A stretch of 64,000 nt of DNA, taken from contig NZ_MUNQ01000006.1 in the NCBI RefSeq assembly GCF_002001165.1, positions 186,001-250,000 of the forward strand. The letters run 5' to 3'. Below, piece by piece: positions 30,248 through 39,056 of the stretch. The notes beneath the pieces were generated by a model that did no database searches, was not told the DNA's origin, and worked only from the letters and a program-made list of their open reading frames with translations. This DNA is from Rhodanobacter sp. C05. Lineage in GTDB: Bacteria > Pseudomonadota > Gammaproteobacteria > Xanthomonadales > Rhodanobacteraceae. Numbering within the stretch: position 1 is the first letter of the stretch; every line of letters begins with the position of its first letter. The position numbers and the translations under genes are program-made.

Positions 30248-30934
30248 ATGAACGGTGGACTGAACATTTTCACGCTGATCGCGGATTCGAGCCTGCCGGT
30301 GCAACTGGTGCTGGCGGTGTTGCTGGTGGGCTCGTTCATGTCATGGGTGATCATCATCCGCAAGTACTCGCAGACCAAGGCTGCGCTGCAGGATGCCGAG
30401 GCGTTCGAAGAGCGCTTTTGGTCCGGCGGCGATCTGGCCCAGCTTTTCCGCGAGGTCAGCAATCGCGGTGCCGACAACGGCGGTATCGAGAACATCTTCG
30501 AGTCGGGCTTTCGCGAATTTGCGCGCCAGCGTCAGCGCAAGACGCATGACGTGCGCAGCGTGATGGAGAGTTCCGAACGTGCCATGCAGGTCGCCGGCAC
30601 CCGCGAAATCGGCCGGCTCGAGCGCAATCTGGAGTTCCTCGCCAATGTCGGTTCGATCAGCCCGTACGTGGGCCTGTTCGGTACCGTGTGGGGCATCATG
30701 GGCGCGTTCCAGGGCCTGGGCGAAATGAAGGATGTGACCATCGCGGTGGTTGCCCCGCACATCTCCGAAGCATTGATCGCCACCGCGATGGGTCTGTTCG
30801 CGGCGATTCCGGCGCAATGGGCGTACAACCGTTACGCCACCAAGGTTGAACGCATCGCCTCGCGTTATGACGTGTTCCAGGAAGAGTTTTCCTCGGTGCT
30901 GCAGCGGCAGATCCAGACCGACGACGCGGCTTGA
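30248..30934 (+). CDS. tolQ: Tol-Pal proton-channel subunit TolQ
   Basis: Inner-membrane subunit that forms the proton channel with TolR and energises TolA. 228 residues with three membrane segments (about 17-37, 135-156 and 170-192). The second is preceded by FLANVGSISPYVGLFGTVWGIMGAF, the conserved TolQ/ExbB/MotA block. The long cytoplasmic loop after the first segment is usual. Its stop codon is 14 bases before the tolR ATG. Confidence 0.96.
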   Translation: MNGGLNIFTLIADSSLPVQLVLAVLLVGSFMSWVIIIRKYSQTKAALQDAEAFEERFWSGGDLAQLFREVSNRGADNGGIENIFESGFREFARQRQRKTHDVRSVMESSERAMQVAGTREIGRLERNLEFLANVGSISPYVGLFGTVWGIMGAFQGLGEMKDVTIAVVAPHISEALIATAMGLFAAIPAQWAYNRYATKVERIASRYDVFQEEFSSVLQRQIQTDDAA

Positions 30935-30948
30935 GCGGGAGCACAGCC

Positions 30949-31401
30949 ATGCGCAAGTCCGGGCGCCAGAAGCGCTACAAACTCAAATCCGAAATCAACG
31001 TTGTGCCGTACATCGACGTGATGCTGGTGTTGCTGATCATCTTCATGGTCACCACGCCGATGATGAATTCCAGCGTCGACGTGCAGTTGCCGCAGGCCAA
31101 TGCCAAGTCGCTGCAACAGAAGAAGGATCCCGTGCTGGTCTCGGTGCTGCAGGATGGTCAGTTGTACCTGACGCTGAGCGGTGCCCGGAAGGAACTCGTC
31201 GACGAGGACGCCCTCAAGCTCAAGGTGGGCGCGTTCGTGCGCGAGAACCCCGAAGTCAGCGTGCTGGTGGGTGGCGACGAGCGCGGTGCCTACGGCGGCG
31301 TGTTCAAGGTGCTGGCCGATCTGCAGCAGGCCGGCGTCGCCAAGGTGGGCTTGATGGGTCAACCCGAGCAGGGCAAGAGCACGTCCAATGGACGAAAGTA
31401 A
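30949..31401 (+). CDS. tolR: Tol-Pal proton-channel subunit TolR
   Basis: Single-span partner of TolQ, 150 residues. The membrane helix VVPYIDVMLVLLIIFMVTTP contains the conserved proton-path aspartate, here D23, the same number as in E. coli TolR. The rest is the periplasmic peptidoglycan-binding dimer domain. The ATG at 30949 has GGGAG 7 bases upstream; a TTG at 30931 overlapping the tolQ stop is less likely. Its end overlaps tolA by 14 bases. Confidence 0.95.
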   Translation: MRKSGRQKRYKLKSEINVVPYIDVMLVLLIIFMVTTPMMNSSVDVQLPQANAKSLQQKKDPVLVSVLQDGQLYLTLSGARKELVDEDALKLKVGAFVRENPEVSVLVGGDERGAYGGVFKVLADLQQAGVAKVGLMGQPEQGKSTSNGRK

Positions 31402-32323
31402 GGGGACGTCGAAGGCGGTTGTACTTTCCGCCATCCTGCACATCGGCATCGTGGGGTTCCTGTTCCTCGCGATCCTGCCGTGCTCGAGCTACGAGAGCGT
31501 CTTTGACGCCCTGCACCTGCCGACCTGGATGAACCCGATCACCTGTTCCAAGCCGCTGGAGCTGCAGGGTCAGGTCATCGAGGCGACCCTGATCGGCACG
31601 ACCGGCAGTCCGCCGCCGAAGGCCGTGAAGGTCAAGCCGGTGCCCAATACCGTGCCGCCACCGCCGACGGTGCCGCCACCGACGCCACCGGTCGAGGCGC
31701 CACAGGTGAAAACCCTGCCACCGCCGCCCGAGCACCCGGACGTCAAGGATCAGGAGCGGGTGGTCGAGGACGCGGCGGAACAGGCCGACGCCAAGCAGCT
31801 GCAGGAAGAGAAACAGCGGCAGCGTCAGGCTGAAATCGATGCACAGGCGGCCAAGCAGAAAGAAGAGAAACAGAAACAGATCGATGCGTTGTTCGCCAAG
31901 ATGGATGCGGCGGCACAGCAGACGAAAAATCTCGACAGCAAGGCGAAACAGGCCAAGCAGCAGATGGAGGATCTGGCGAATGCCAAGGACGACGCTCAGC
32001 CAGACCTGCCCAAGGCCGATCAACGCCAGACCGGCAACAACAGCGCAAACAGCAGTCTGGCCGACGAATATGCCGCGGCCATTCAGAATGCGGTCACGCC
32101 TAATTGGTTGCGTCCGGATAACATGCCGGGTGTTCCATGCCAAGTTCATATCGTGCAATCACCTGGCGGTGACGTGTTGAGTGCCACGGTTGATTCCAGT
32201 TGCCCCTACGATGATGCCGGTCGACGTTCGGTCGAAAATGCAGTGCTGCGAACCCAGACCTTGCCTTACAAAGGTTTTGAAAGCGTGTTCCAGCGCAACC
32301 TTACCTTCACCTTCAGGCCGTAA
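31388..32323 (+). CDS. tolA: Tol-Pal envelope-spanning protein TolA
   Basis: Anchored by one membrane helix (about residues 11-31, VLSAILHIGIVGFLFLAIL). A proline-rich stretch follows at 75-118 (PPPPTVPPPTPPVEAP), then a charged Lys/Gln/Ala coiled coil at 125-205, and a C-terminal globular domain (about 215-311: YAAAIQNAVTPNWLRP, GDVLSATVDSSC). It bridges TolQR and TolB/Pal. The proline-rich segment before the coiled coil differs from E. coli TolA and resembles the TonB linker; this is common in Xanthomonadales as far as I recall. 311 residues. Stop and tolB start overlap by one base. Confidence 0.93.
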   Translation: MDESKGTSKAVVLSAILHIGIVGFLFLAILPCSSYESVFDALHLPTWMNPITCSKPLELQGQVIEATLIGTTGSPPPKAVKVKPVPNTVPPPPTVPPPTPPVEAPQVKTLPPPPEHPDVKDQERVVEDAAEQADAKQLQEEKQRQRQAEIDAQAAKQKEEKQKQIDALFAKMDAAAQQTKNLDSKAKQAKQQMEDLANAKDDAQPDLPKADQRQTGNNSANSSLADEYAAAIQNAVTPNWLRPDNMPGVPCQVHIVQSPGGDVLSATVDSSCPYDDAGRRSVENAVLRTQTLPYKGFESVFQRNLTFTFRP

Positions 32324-33648
32324 TGATCAAGCCCATGCACAAATTCAGCTCAAGTCTCGCTGTCATCCTGCTGGCTGTGGCGGCATTGTTCGCTGGCCCT
32401 GTCACAGCCCAGTCACTCAACATCGACATCGTCAAAGGCACCTTGACCGCTACGCCGATCGCGGTCGTGCCGTTCGCCCAGCAGGGTGGTACGCCGCCGT
32501 CAACCGACGTTGCCGACGTGATGCGTAACGATTTCAACCGCTCCGGCAAGTTCCGTTCGCTGGCCAAGAGCGACGTGGTGGAATTCCCGGCGCAGGGGTC
32601 GGACATCAAGTTCGCTACCTGGCGCTTGCTCAAGCAGGACTACATCGTGGTCGGCCGCATCAAGGATGCCGGTGGCGGCATGTTGCGGGTCGAGTACGAG
32701 TTGTGGGACGTAAACAAGCAGCAGAGCCTGCTGGCGCAGGCGTTCACGGCCCCGGCGGGTGATTTGCGCGGCGTGGCCCACCAGATCGCCGATCAGATCT
32801 ACGAGAAGATCACCGGTGTGCGTGGCGCATTCTGGACCCGCATCGCCTATATCACGGCCGTGGGCCTGGGTGACAACACCACGTATTCGCTGATCGTGGC
32901 CGATTCGGATGGCTTCAATCCGCAGGTGGTGGCCCGTTCGAAGGAGTCGCTGTTGTCGCCGGCGTGGTCGCCGGATGGCCGGAAGATTGCCTATGTGTCG
33001 TTCGAAGGCGGCAATTCGAACATCTACATCCAGGACATCACCACCGGCTCGCGCCAGCTGGTCTCTTCCCACAAGGGCATCAACGGCGCGCCGGCGTTTT
33101 CGCCGGACGGCAGCAAGCTGGCGCTTTCGCTGTCCTATGTCGGCAACCCCGAGATCTTCGTGCTTGATCTGGGCAGTCGTCAGGAGACCCGCCTGACCAA
33201 CAACCTGGCGATCGATACCGAGCCGGTATGGGCGCCGGATGGCCAGAGCATCTATTTCACCTCCGACCGTTCCGGTCGGCCGCAGATCTACCAGACCACG
33301 GTCAGTGGCGGTTCTGCCGATCGAATAACCTTCCAGGGTCAGAACAACCTCAAGCCCTCGGTAAGCTACGACGGCAAGCAGATCGCGATGGTGCAGGGCA
33401 ACGGGAACGTGTATCGTATTGCCATTCTGGATCGCGGTCTGGGCGGGCAGCTGCGCTTTGTCTCCCCGGGTCCGATCGACGACGCCGTCAGTTTTGCGCC
33501 TAATGCAAGCATGCTTCTGTACGCCACTACCGAAGGCACTCGCGGGGTTCTGTATTCAGTATCCAACGACGGGATGGTCCGGCAGCGGCTCGCACTTGCC
33601 GATGGCAGTGTGCAGGAGCCAGCTTGGGGCCCTTACCGGCAACGCTGA
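32323..33648 (+). CDS. tolB: Tol-Pal periplasmic protein TolB
   Basis: Periplasmic protein with a signal peptide ending GPVTAQS. An N-terminal alpha/beta domain (LNIDIVKGTLTATPIAVVPF, MRNDFNRSGKF) is followed by a six-bladed beta-propeller with repeated WSPDGRKIAYVS, FSPDGSKLALS, WAPDGQSIYFTS units. It binds Pal and TolA at the outer membrane. 441 residues, the normal length. ATG 32323 overlaps the tolA stop (TAATG). Confidence 0.96.
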   Translation: MIKPMHKFSSSLAVILLAVAALFAGPVTAQSLNIDIVKGTLTATPIAVVPFAQQGGTPPSTDVADVMRNDFNRSGKFRSLAKSDVVEFPAQGSDIKFATWRLLKQDYIVVGRIKDAGGGMLRVEYELWDVNKQQSLLAQAFTAPAGDLRGVAHQIADQIYEKITGVRGAFWTRIAYITAVGLGDNTTYSLIVADSDGFNPQVVARSKESLLSPAWSPDGRKIAYVSFEGGNSNIYIQDITTGSRQLVSSHKGINGAPAFSPDGSKLALSLSYVGNPEIFVLDLGSRQETRLTNNLAIDTEPVWAPDGQSIYFTSDRSGRPQIYQTTVSGGSADRITFQGQNNLKPSVSYDGKQIAMVQGNGNVYRIAILDRGLGGQLRFVSPGPIDDAVSFAPNASMLLYATTEGTRGVLYSVSNDGMVRQRLALADGSVQEPAWGPYRQR

Positions 33649-33896
33649 TTCTTCATGTTGCTTCGCATCAAATGTAGCGACATGATGCTCAAGTATTGGG
33701 CCCGAACAGCGCCACTGGCGTATTTCGGTTTCCGGTTGTGACGCTTTGCCGCGTCATCGCCAGTCAGGTCGATTGTGCATTGTCACGCACGATCGATCTT
33801 TCACGTGTCAAAATAACAGCCGGTTAACCGGCGTCAGCTGTCCCGTAATCCATATCGTCATCGTTAGTCGGAACTCAACCCGTAAGGAACGTCATC
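33649..33896 (+). other. tolB-pal gap with perfect palindrome
   Basis: A 248-base gap without a gene. It contains a perfect 14-bp palindrome GCCGGTTAACCGGC at 33819-33832, 65 bases before pal, and an AT-richer stretch (TCAAAATAACA) just before it. A separate promoter for pal is plausible, but I cannot place a good -35/-10 pair. Confidence 0.4.
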
Positions 33897-34406
33897 ATGA
33901 ATAAGACCGTTCGCGTCGCCCTGGTCGCCCTGCTCTGTGTTGGCGCGGCCGCCTGCTCCAAGAAGCAGGAAGTCAAGCCGCAGGCTCAGGCTCCTGAGTC
34001 GATGGCCCAGACCGAAACCAACCAGACCACCGGCAAGTACACCCCGGCCGATCTCGATACCGATGCCTGCCTGCGTCAGCGCGTCGTGTACTTCGATTTC
34101 GACAAGACCGAGATCAAGCCGGAATTCCAGCAGATCATGGCGTGCCACGCCAAGTACCTGCAGGATCGCCCGATGTCGCACATCCGTCTCGAAGGCAACA
34201 CCGACGAGCGCGGCACGCGTGAGTACAACCTGGGCCTCGGCGAGCGTCGTGGCAATGCCGTCTCCAGCGCGCTGCAGGCAGCTGGTGGTTCGGCCAGCCA
34301 GCTCGAAGTGATCAGCTACGGCAAAGAGAAGCCGGTGTGCCGCGAGCACAACGAGGATTGCTGGAGCAAGAACCGTCGCGTCGAGATCGTCTACACGGCG
34401 CAGTAA
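33897..34406 (+). CDS. pal: Peptidoglycan-associated lipoprotein Pal
   Basis: Outer-membrane lipoprotein binding peptidoglycan and TolB. The signal peptide MNKTVRVALVALLCVGAAAC ends in an acylated cysteine followed by SKKQE. A linker leads to an OmpA-like domain: VVYFDFDKTEIKPEF, LEGNTDERGTREYNLGLGERR (peptidoglycan-binding signature) and KNRRVEIVYTAQ. 169 residues. AAGGA is placed 8 bases before the ATG. Confidence 0.96.
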   Translation: MNKTVRVALVALLCVGAAACSKKQEVKPQAQAPESMAQTETNQTTGKYTPADLDTDACLRQRVVYFDFDKTEIKPEFQQIMACHAKYLQDRPMSHIRLEGNTDERGTREYNLGLGERRGNAVSSALQAAGGSASQLEVISYGKEKPVCREHNEDCWSKNRRVEIVYTAQ

Positions 34407-34409
34407 GTG

Positions 34410-35261
34410 ATGAAGCGACTGGCTAACAGCTTTGCAGCCAGGATCAGCATGGCGGGCGCAATCGCGTCCGCCATGCTGTTCGCGTTACCGGTATGCGCGC
34501 AGGATTCACGGCTGAGTCTCGCCGATCGTGTCGCAGCGCTGGAACAGCAGGCACAGAACAAGGACCAGTCCGGTGTCGGCATGGTCAACCAGGTCCAGCA
34601 ATTGCAGGCGCAAGTGCAGCAGTTGCAGGGACAGATCGAGGAATTGCAGCATCATCTGCAGGAACTCGAAGACAAGAACAAGGCCCAGTACACCGATCTC
34701 GATGCACGGCTGGGACGCATCGAGAGTGGCAGTGCGGGCGCCCCGGCTGCTGCCGCAACAGGTGCCGGCAATCCACCGGCTCCGGCCAACAACCCGGTGC
34801 CTGCGGCCGCAAGCGCTGGCGACAATGCGGCGAGTGCCCAATCTGCCGTCGCGGGCAGTGCTGCCGATCCGGCTGCCGCCCAGGCCGCCTACGACGTGGC
34901 TTTCAAGGCGATCCGCGCCGGTGACTACGTGCTGGCATCGCGTGAATTCCGCGGCTTCATCAAGCAATACCCGAATCATGCACTGACTCCCAATGCCTGG
35001 TTCTGGCTGGGTCAGTCGTACTACGCCACCACCAATTATTCGGTGGCGCTGGAGTCCTTCCAGCAGCTGCTCAACCAGTTTCCGCAAAGTGACAAGGCAC
35101 CCGAAGCGTTGCTCAAGGTGGGTTACAGCCAGCTTGAGCTGAAGCAGAACGCGGCGGCCAAGGCCACGCTGACGCAAGTGACCACCAAGTATCCCGGCTC
35201 CAAGGCTGCCAGCCTGGCCAAGGAACGCCTGCAACGCATCCAGTTGCAGTCGGCCAACTGA
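34410..35261 (+). CDS. cpoB: Cell-division coordinator CpoB (YbgF)
   Basis: Periplasmic protein that links the Tol-Pal machine to peptidoglycan synthesis at septation. Signal peptide ends PVCAQ. Residues about 25-110 are a trimerising coiled coil rich in Gln (SLADRVAALEQQAQ, VQQLQAQVQQLQGQIEELQ). An Ala/Pro/Asn-rich linker follows, then three TPR-like repeats (AYDVAFKAIRAGDYVLASREF, PNAWFWLGQSYYATTNYSVAL, PEALLKVGYSQLELKQNAAA). The ATG at 34410 is 4 bases after the pal stop. 283 residues, near the usual 260-280. Confidence 0.93.
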   Translation: MKRLANSFAARISMAGAIASAMLFALPVCAQDSRLSLADRVAALEQQAQNKDQSGVGMVNQVQQLQAQVQQLQGQIEELQHHLQELEDKNKAQYTDLDARLGRIESGSAGAPAAAATGAGNPPAPANNPVPAAASAGDNAASAQSAVAGSAADPAAAQAAYDVAFKAIRAGDYVLASREFRGFIKQYPNHALTPNAWFWLGQSYYATTNYSVALESFQQLLNQFPQSDKAPEALLKVGYSQLELKQNAAAKATLTQVTTKYPGSKAASLAKERLQRIQLQSAN

Positions 35262-35271
35262 GGTCGTTGCA

Positions 35272-35964
35272 GTGAACGGCAACAGCGCAAGCGTGGACGT
35301 TTCCACGCCTGCACCAGCGGCGACCGAGCGGCTGCGCATCACCGAGATCTTCCACTCGATCCAGGGCGAGGCCGATGCGATCGGCTGGCGCACCGTGTTC
35401 GTGCGGCTGACCGGTTGCCCGCTGCGCTGCGTCTGGTGCGATACCGAATATTCGTTCTACGGCGGCGACTGGCATGCGATCGACGACATCCTCGCCGAAG
35501 TGGCCTCACATGGCGCGAAGCATGTCTGCGTGACTGGCGGCGAGCCGCTGGCACAGAAGCGCTGCCTGATCCTGCTGCAGAAACTGTGCGATGCCGGTTA
35601 CGAAGTGTCGCTGGAAACTTCCGGCGCGCTCGATGTCTCCGCGGTCGATCCGCGCGTGCACAAGGTGATGGACCTGAAGGCGCCCGATTCCGGCGAGAGC
35701 AAGCGCAACCTGTGGTCGAATCTCGAGCATCTGCTGCCGCACGACCAGATCAAGATCGTGATCGCCAGCCGTGCCGACTACGAGTGGGCGCGCGCGATGC
35801 TGGACGAGCACGCGCTGGCTAATCGCTGCATGGTGCTGTTTTCACCGGTGCACGGCGCGGTGCAGCCGCGTGAACTGGCCGAATGGATCATTGCCGACAA
35901 GCTGTCAGTAAGGTTTCAGTTGCAGCTGCACAAGCTGCTGTGGAATGACGCAGCCGGGCATTGA
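35272..35964 (+). CDS. queE: 7-carboxy-7-deazaguanine synthase QueE
   Basis: Radical-SAM enzyme making the 7-deazaguanine ring from carboxytetrahydropterin, in queuosine synthesis. The cluster motif is CPLRCVWC (CX3CX2C) in RLTGCPLRCVWCDTEYSF, after ITEIFHSIQGEADAIG; VTGGEPLAQ binds SAM. GTG start, 10 bases after cpoB. 230 residues, normal for the proteobacterial type. It pairs with queC downstream. Confidence 0.94.
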   Translation: MNGNSASVDVSTPAPAATERLRITEIFHSIQGEADAIGWRTVFVRLTGCPLRCVWCDTEYSFYGGDWHAIDDILAEVASHGAKHVCVTGGEPLAQKRCLILLQKLCDAGYEVSLETSGALDVSAVDPRVHKVMDLKAPDSGESKRNLWSNLEHLLPHDQIKIVIASRADYEWARAMLDEHALANRCMVLFSPVHGAVQPRELAEWIIADKLSVRFQLQLHKLLWNDAAGH

Positions 35965-36112
35965 GGCGAGGAATGAGTGAAGAGGCGTGAGAAGTGAGAG
36001 AAAAGCGCGCAGCACGTACTCTTTCTCCACTCACTCCTGTTTTATGCGCGCCGGCCTGTGTTGCCGGTGGCGTTTGCGGCCGGCAACCGGTCACTTTTGT
36101 GTGGAATACATC

Positions 36113-36802
36113 ATGTCTCAAAATTCATTGCGCAAGGCCGTCGTGCTGGTTTCCGGCGGCATGGATTCGGCCGTCACCATCGCACTGGCGCGCGAGCAGG
36201 GCTATCAGGTGCATGCCTTGAGCGTGGCCTATGGCCAACGCCACAACTCCGAACTGGCTGCGTCCGACCGTGTCTCGCGCATGCTCGGTGCGGTGGAACA
36301 CAAGACCGTCAGCATCGATCTGCGCAGCATCGGCGGCTCCGCGCTGACCGCCGACATCGACGTGCCGCTGGATACCGCCGAGGGCGGCAGCGACATTCCG
36401 GTGACCTACGTGCCGGCACGCAACACCATCATGCTGTCGATTGCACTGGGCTGGGCCGAGGTGCTCGGTTCGAGCGACATCTGGTGCGGCGTCAATGCGG
36501 TCGATTATTCGGGTTACCCGGATTGCCGCCCTGCCTTCATCGACGCCTTCGAGACGCTGGCGAATGTCGCCACCAAGGCCGGTGTCGAGGGTGCGGGCAT
36601 CCGCATCCACGCCCCTCTGATGCGCATGAGCAAGGCCGATATCGCCCGCGAAGGCCAGCGCCTCGGCGTGGATTTCTCGGCCACGGTAAGTTGCTACAAG
36701 GCAGACGACGGAGGGCGCGCCTGTGGCCATTGCGATGCCTGCCGTTTGCGTGCGCAGGGTTTCCGCGAGGCAGGCCTGCCCGATCCTACGCATTACGTCT
36801 GA
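36113..36802 (+). CDS. queC: 7-cyano-7-deazaguanine synthase QueC
   Basis: ATP-dependent enzyme converting 7-carboxy-7-deazaguanine to preQ0. The PP-loop SGGMDS is at residues 14-19. Other conserved blocks are [24 protein letters not shown] and [17 protein letters not shown]. The zinc site uses cysteines in [21 protein letters not shown]. The start at 36113 gives 229 residues, matching the family; the open frame extends upstream to 35987 without homology. A 148-base gap separates it from queE. Confidence 0.95.
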   Translation: MSQNSLRKAVVLVSGGMDSAVTIALAREQGYQVHALSVAYGQRHNSELAASDRVSRMLGAVEHKTVSIDLRSIGGSALTADIDVPLDTAEGGSDIPVTYVPARNTIMLSIALGWAEVLGSSDIWCGVNAVDYSGYPDCRPAFIDAFETLANVATKAGVEGAGIRIHAPLMRMSKADIAREGQRLGVDFSATVSCYKADDGGRACGHCDACRLRAQGFREAGLPDPTHYV

Positions 36803-36814
36803 ACCGGTTCTTGC

Positions 36815-36843
36815 TTGTGCCGTTGTCGCCCAGCCCGTAAAAT
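36815..36843 (+). promoter_or_regulatory. Promoter of tRNA-Lys
   Basis: TTGTGC at 36815-36820, exactly 17 bases, then TAAAAT at 36838-36843. Transcription would start near 36850, about 16 bases before the mature tRNA. This gives the tRNA its own promoter in the gap after queC. Confidence 0.7.
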
Positions 36844-36865
36844 TGTCGGCTTGAGTTTTGCAAAT

Positions 36866-36941
36866 GGGTCGTTAGCTCAGTTGGTAGAGCAGTAGACTTT
36901 TAATCTATTGGTCCCGGGTTCGAATCCCGGACGACCCACCA
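36866..36941 (+). tRNA. tRNA-Lys (anticodon TTT)
   Basis: A 76-base cloverleaf with encoded CCA. The acceptor stem GGGTCGT pairs with ACGACCC. The D-loop contains AGCTCAGTTGGTAGAGC. The anticodon loop is CTTTTAA with anticodon TTT. The T-arm is CCGGGTTCGAATCCCGG. It ends ACCCACCA. Confidence 0.98.
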
Positions 36942-36948
36942 AGTTGCG

Positions 36949-36974
36949 GAGCGCCCCATGGGCGCTCTTTTTTT
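36949..36974 (+). terminator. Rho-independent terminator after tRNA-Lys
   Basis: 8-bp stem GAGCGCCC / GGGCGCTC with loop CAT, followed directly by seven T. It begins 8 bases after the tRNA. On the other strand it also lies just beyond the end of the histidine-kinase gene. Confidence 0.92.
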
Positions 36975-37010
36975 GTCCATCGCCTGGGTGCGGCTGCAAG
37001 GGTTCGATGA

Positions 37011-38900
37011 TCACCCGCGCGCGGACTTCCATGCAGCCACGATGGTTTCGCGCAACTGCTGGGGCGAGGCGGGCTTGTACAACAGCGGGATGCCTGCGGC
37101 GATGATCTCGCGCAGCCGGTCGTTGCGGGTTTCGCCCGTGATCAGCAGTCGCGCGAACGGCGCTTCGCCATCGCGCAGGTAGTGCTGGTCGATGGCGGCA
37201 AACACATCGAGCGCACGTTCGCCGTGGCGCAGGTGCAGGTCGGATATCACGATATCTGCCGGGGCAGGCCAGTTCTCGATGGCCTCCAGCGCCTGCAGCC
37301 GGTCCTCGGCGACAGCTACTTCGCAGCCCCAGCTGTGCAGCAGGAAGCGGATGCCGGAGAGTGTTGCCGGGTCGTCGTCCAACACCAGTACGCGCTTGCC
37401 GGAAAGGTCGGCCGAGATGTCGTCGCTGGGCGACGTCAGTTCTTCTCGCGCAGGAGCGCTGTGCAGCTTGAAGTGGAACACGCTGCCGCGCCCGAGCCGG
37501 GACTTTGCCCGTACTTCGCTACCGAGCAGCTCAGCCAGACGTTGCACCGTGGCCAGGCCAAGGCCGAGACCACGCGAGGAACTGTCGTCATGGTGGTCAT
37601 CGATGCGATAGAACTCGTCGAACACGCTCGCAAGGTGCTCGGGGGCAATGCCGCGGCCGGTGTCCCACACCTCGACGCGCACATGATCCGCGCCATCGCG
37701 GCGTGCGCCGAGCAGCACGCCACCGAGGTGTGTGTAACGCAAGGCATTGCTGATCAGGTTGCTGAGCATGCGTATCAGCATGGTGCGATCGCTGCGCACC
37801 CACAGTCCGGTGTGGCGTGTAGTCAGCTGCAGTCCGCGCTGTTCGGCCACCATGTCGAAATTGCGGCAGGCCTCGATGAAAACCTGATCGAGCGGGAACT
37901 CGCTGAGTTCGATCTGGACCGCCCCCGATTCCAGCCGCGACAGGTCAAGCAGCTCACTGAACAGGTGATCGAGCGACTGCACGCATTCCTGGATATGCGC
38001 GATGCGGTCCAGTCGCCGCGGATCGGTTTCGTCGACGGCGAGTGCTGCGGAGAACAGGGTCAGCGCGTACAGCGGCTGGCGCAGATCATGCGAGGCCGCG
38101 GCGAGAAAGCGTGCCCTGGCCACGCTGGCCGCTTCCAGCGCGGCGTTCTTGTGCGCCAGTTCCAGGGTGGCCTGTTCGATCTGCTGTTCCATGCCGCGCT
38201 GTATGTCGAACAGCGCAGCCGACGCATGATTGAAGCCCTGCTGCAGTTCGCCGATTTCAGTGCGATCGGTCACGGCTACCACGACCTTGCGGTTGCCGGC
38301 ACCGAGTTGCTGCACGGCATCGGCCAGGTGGCGCAGCGGTGCGCTGATCCAGCGCGCGGCTAGCCAACCGATCACCCCGGCGACCACCAGGCTCAGCAAC
38401 AGTACGAGCAGGGCGTGGCGCAGGCTTGCATGCTGGGCGGCGATGGCCTCGTGCAGGCTCACGCCTACCAGCACCGAGCCGAGTAGGGTCTGCTGCCCGG
38501 ACGGGACGCGATCGATCACATCGCGCATCACGGTAAGGATTTCCTGCGGATGGTGGCTGTCTTCAGGTGCGCGATGGTCGGCAAGAATCTGCCCGGCGGC
38601 TGTGCGGATCTGCACCCGCGTCACATGAGGCAGTTCGCCGACCGAGTCGGCGATGTGCAGCAGTTCGCGCAATTGCTGGTTGCGCAATGGCTGCACGCAG
38701 ATCGAGGCGGTCTGGGTGGCGATGCTGTCCGCATTGCTCTGTGCCATGCGGTGCAGGTTGACCAGCTGATGCCGGGTCAGCAGGGTCACCAGCAGGGCGG
38801 CGGTAATCAGCGTGGGCAGCATGGCGACCAGGGCCAGGCGCTGCATCAGCGACGTCCGCTGCCATAGCCGTGCGGGCCAGGAGTTCGTCGCCATCTTCAT
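37011..38900 (-). CDS. Hybrid sensor histidine kinase with receiver domain
   Basis: A 629-residue inner-membrane sensor. Two membrane helices (about 24-43 and 160-183) enclose a periplasmic sensor domain of about 115 residues. A HAMP-like segment (SAPLRHLADAVQQLGAG) follows, then a coiled coil, and the phosphoacceptor motif AASHDLRQPLYALTLF. The ATPase has N-box LISNALRYT, G1 VWDTGRGIA and G2 GLGLGLATVQ. A C-terminal receiver (VLVLDDDPATLSG; phosphoacceptor D in VISDLHLRHG) ends the chain. DLRQP-type kinases are common with LuxR regulators, but no response-regulator gene is adjacent. Start 38900 (MKMATNSW) has GGGGAGG upstream; 38933 would add 11 residues. Confidence 0.9.
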   Translation of the reverse strand: MKMATNSWPARLWQRTSLMQRLALVAMLPTLITAALLVTLLTRHQLVNLHRMAQSNADSIATQTASICVQPLRNQQLRELLHIADSVGELPHVTRVQIRTAAGQILADHRAPEDSHHPQEILTVMRDVIDRVPSGQQTLLGSVLVGVSLHEAIAAQHASLRHALLVLLLSLVVAGVIGWLAARWISAPLRHLADAVQQLGAGNRKVVVAVTDRTEIGELQQGFNHASAALFDIQRGMEQQIEQATLELAHKNAALEAASVARARFLAAASHDLRQPLYALTLFSAALAVDETDPRRLDRIAHIQECVQSLDHLFSELLDLSRLESGAVQIELSEFPLDQVFIEACRNFDMVAEQRGLQLTTRHTGLWVRSDRTMLIRMLSNLISNALRYTHLGGVLLGARRDGADHVRVEVWDTGRGIAPEHLASVFDEFYRIDDHHDDSSSRGLGLGLATVQRLAELLGSEVRAKSRLGRGSVFHFKLHSAPAREELTSPSDDISADLSGKRVLVLDDDPATLSGIRFLLHSWGCEVAVAEDRLQALEAIENWPAPADIVISDLHLRHGERALDVFAAIDQHYLRDGEAPFARLLITGETRNDRLREIIAAGIPLLYKPASPQQLRETIVAAWKSARG

Positions 38901-39056
38901 TTGCCGGATGCCTCCCCCTGGATCGACTCGCATGCGAGCGCGTCTAGCTGCTTCAGCGTTTAGTCACCTGATGCCGGTGTGGCGCAGGTGCGCATCACAC
39001 TAGCGCGAAACGGCCAGGTTGGCAGCTGTCATATGGACAGTGTCGTCCGGAGGGGC

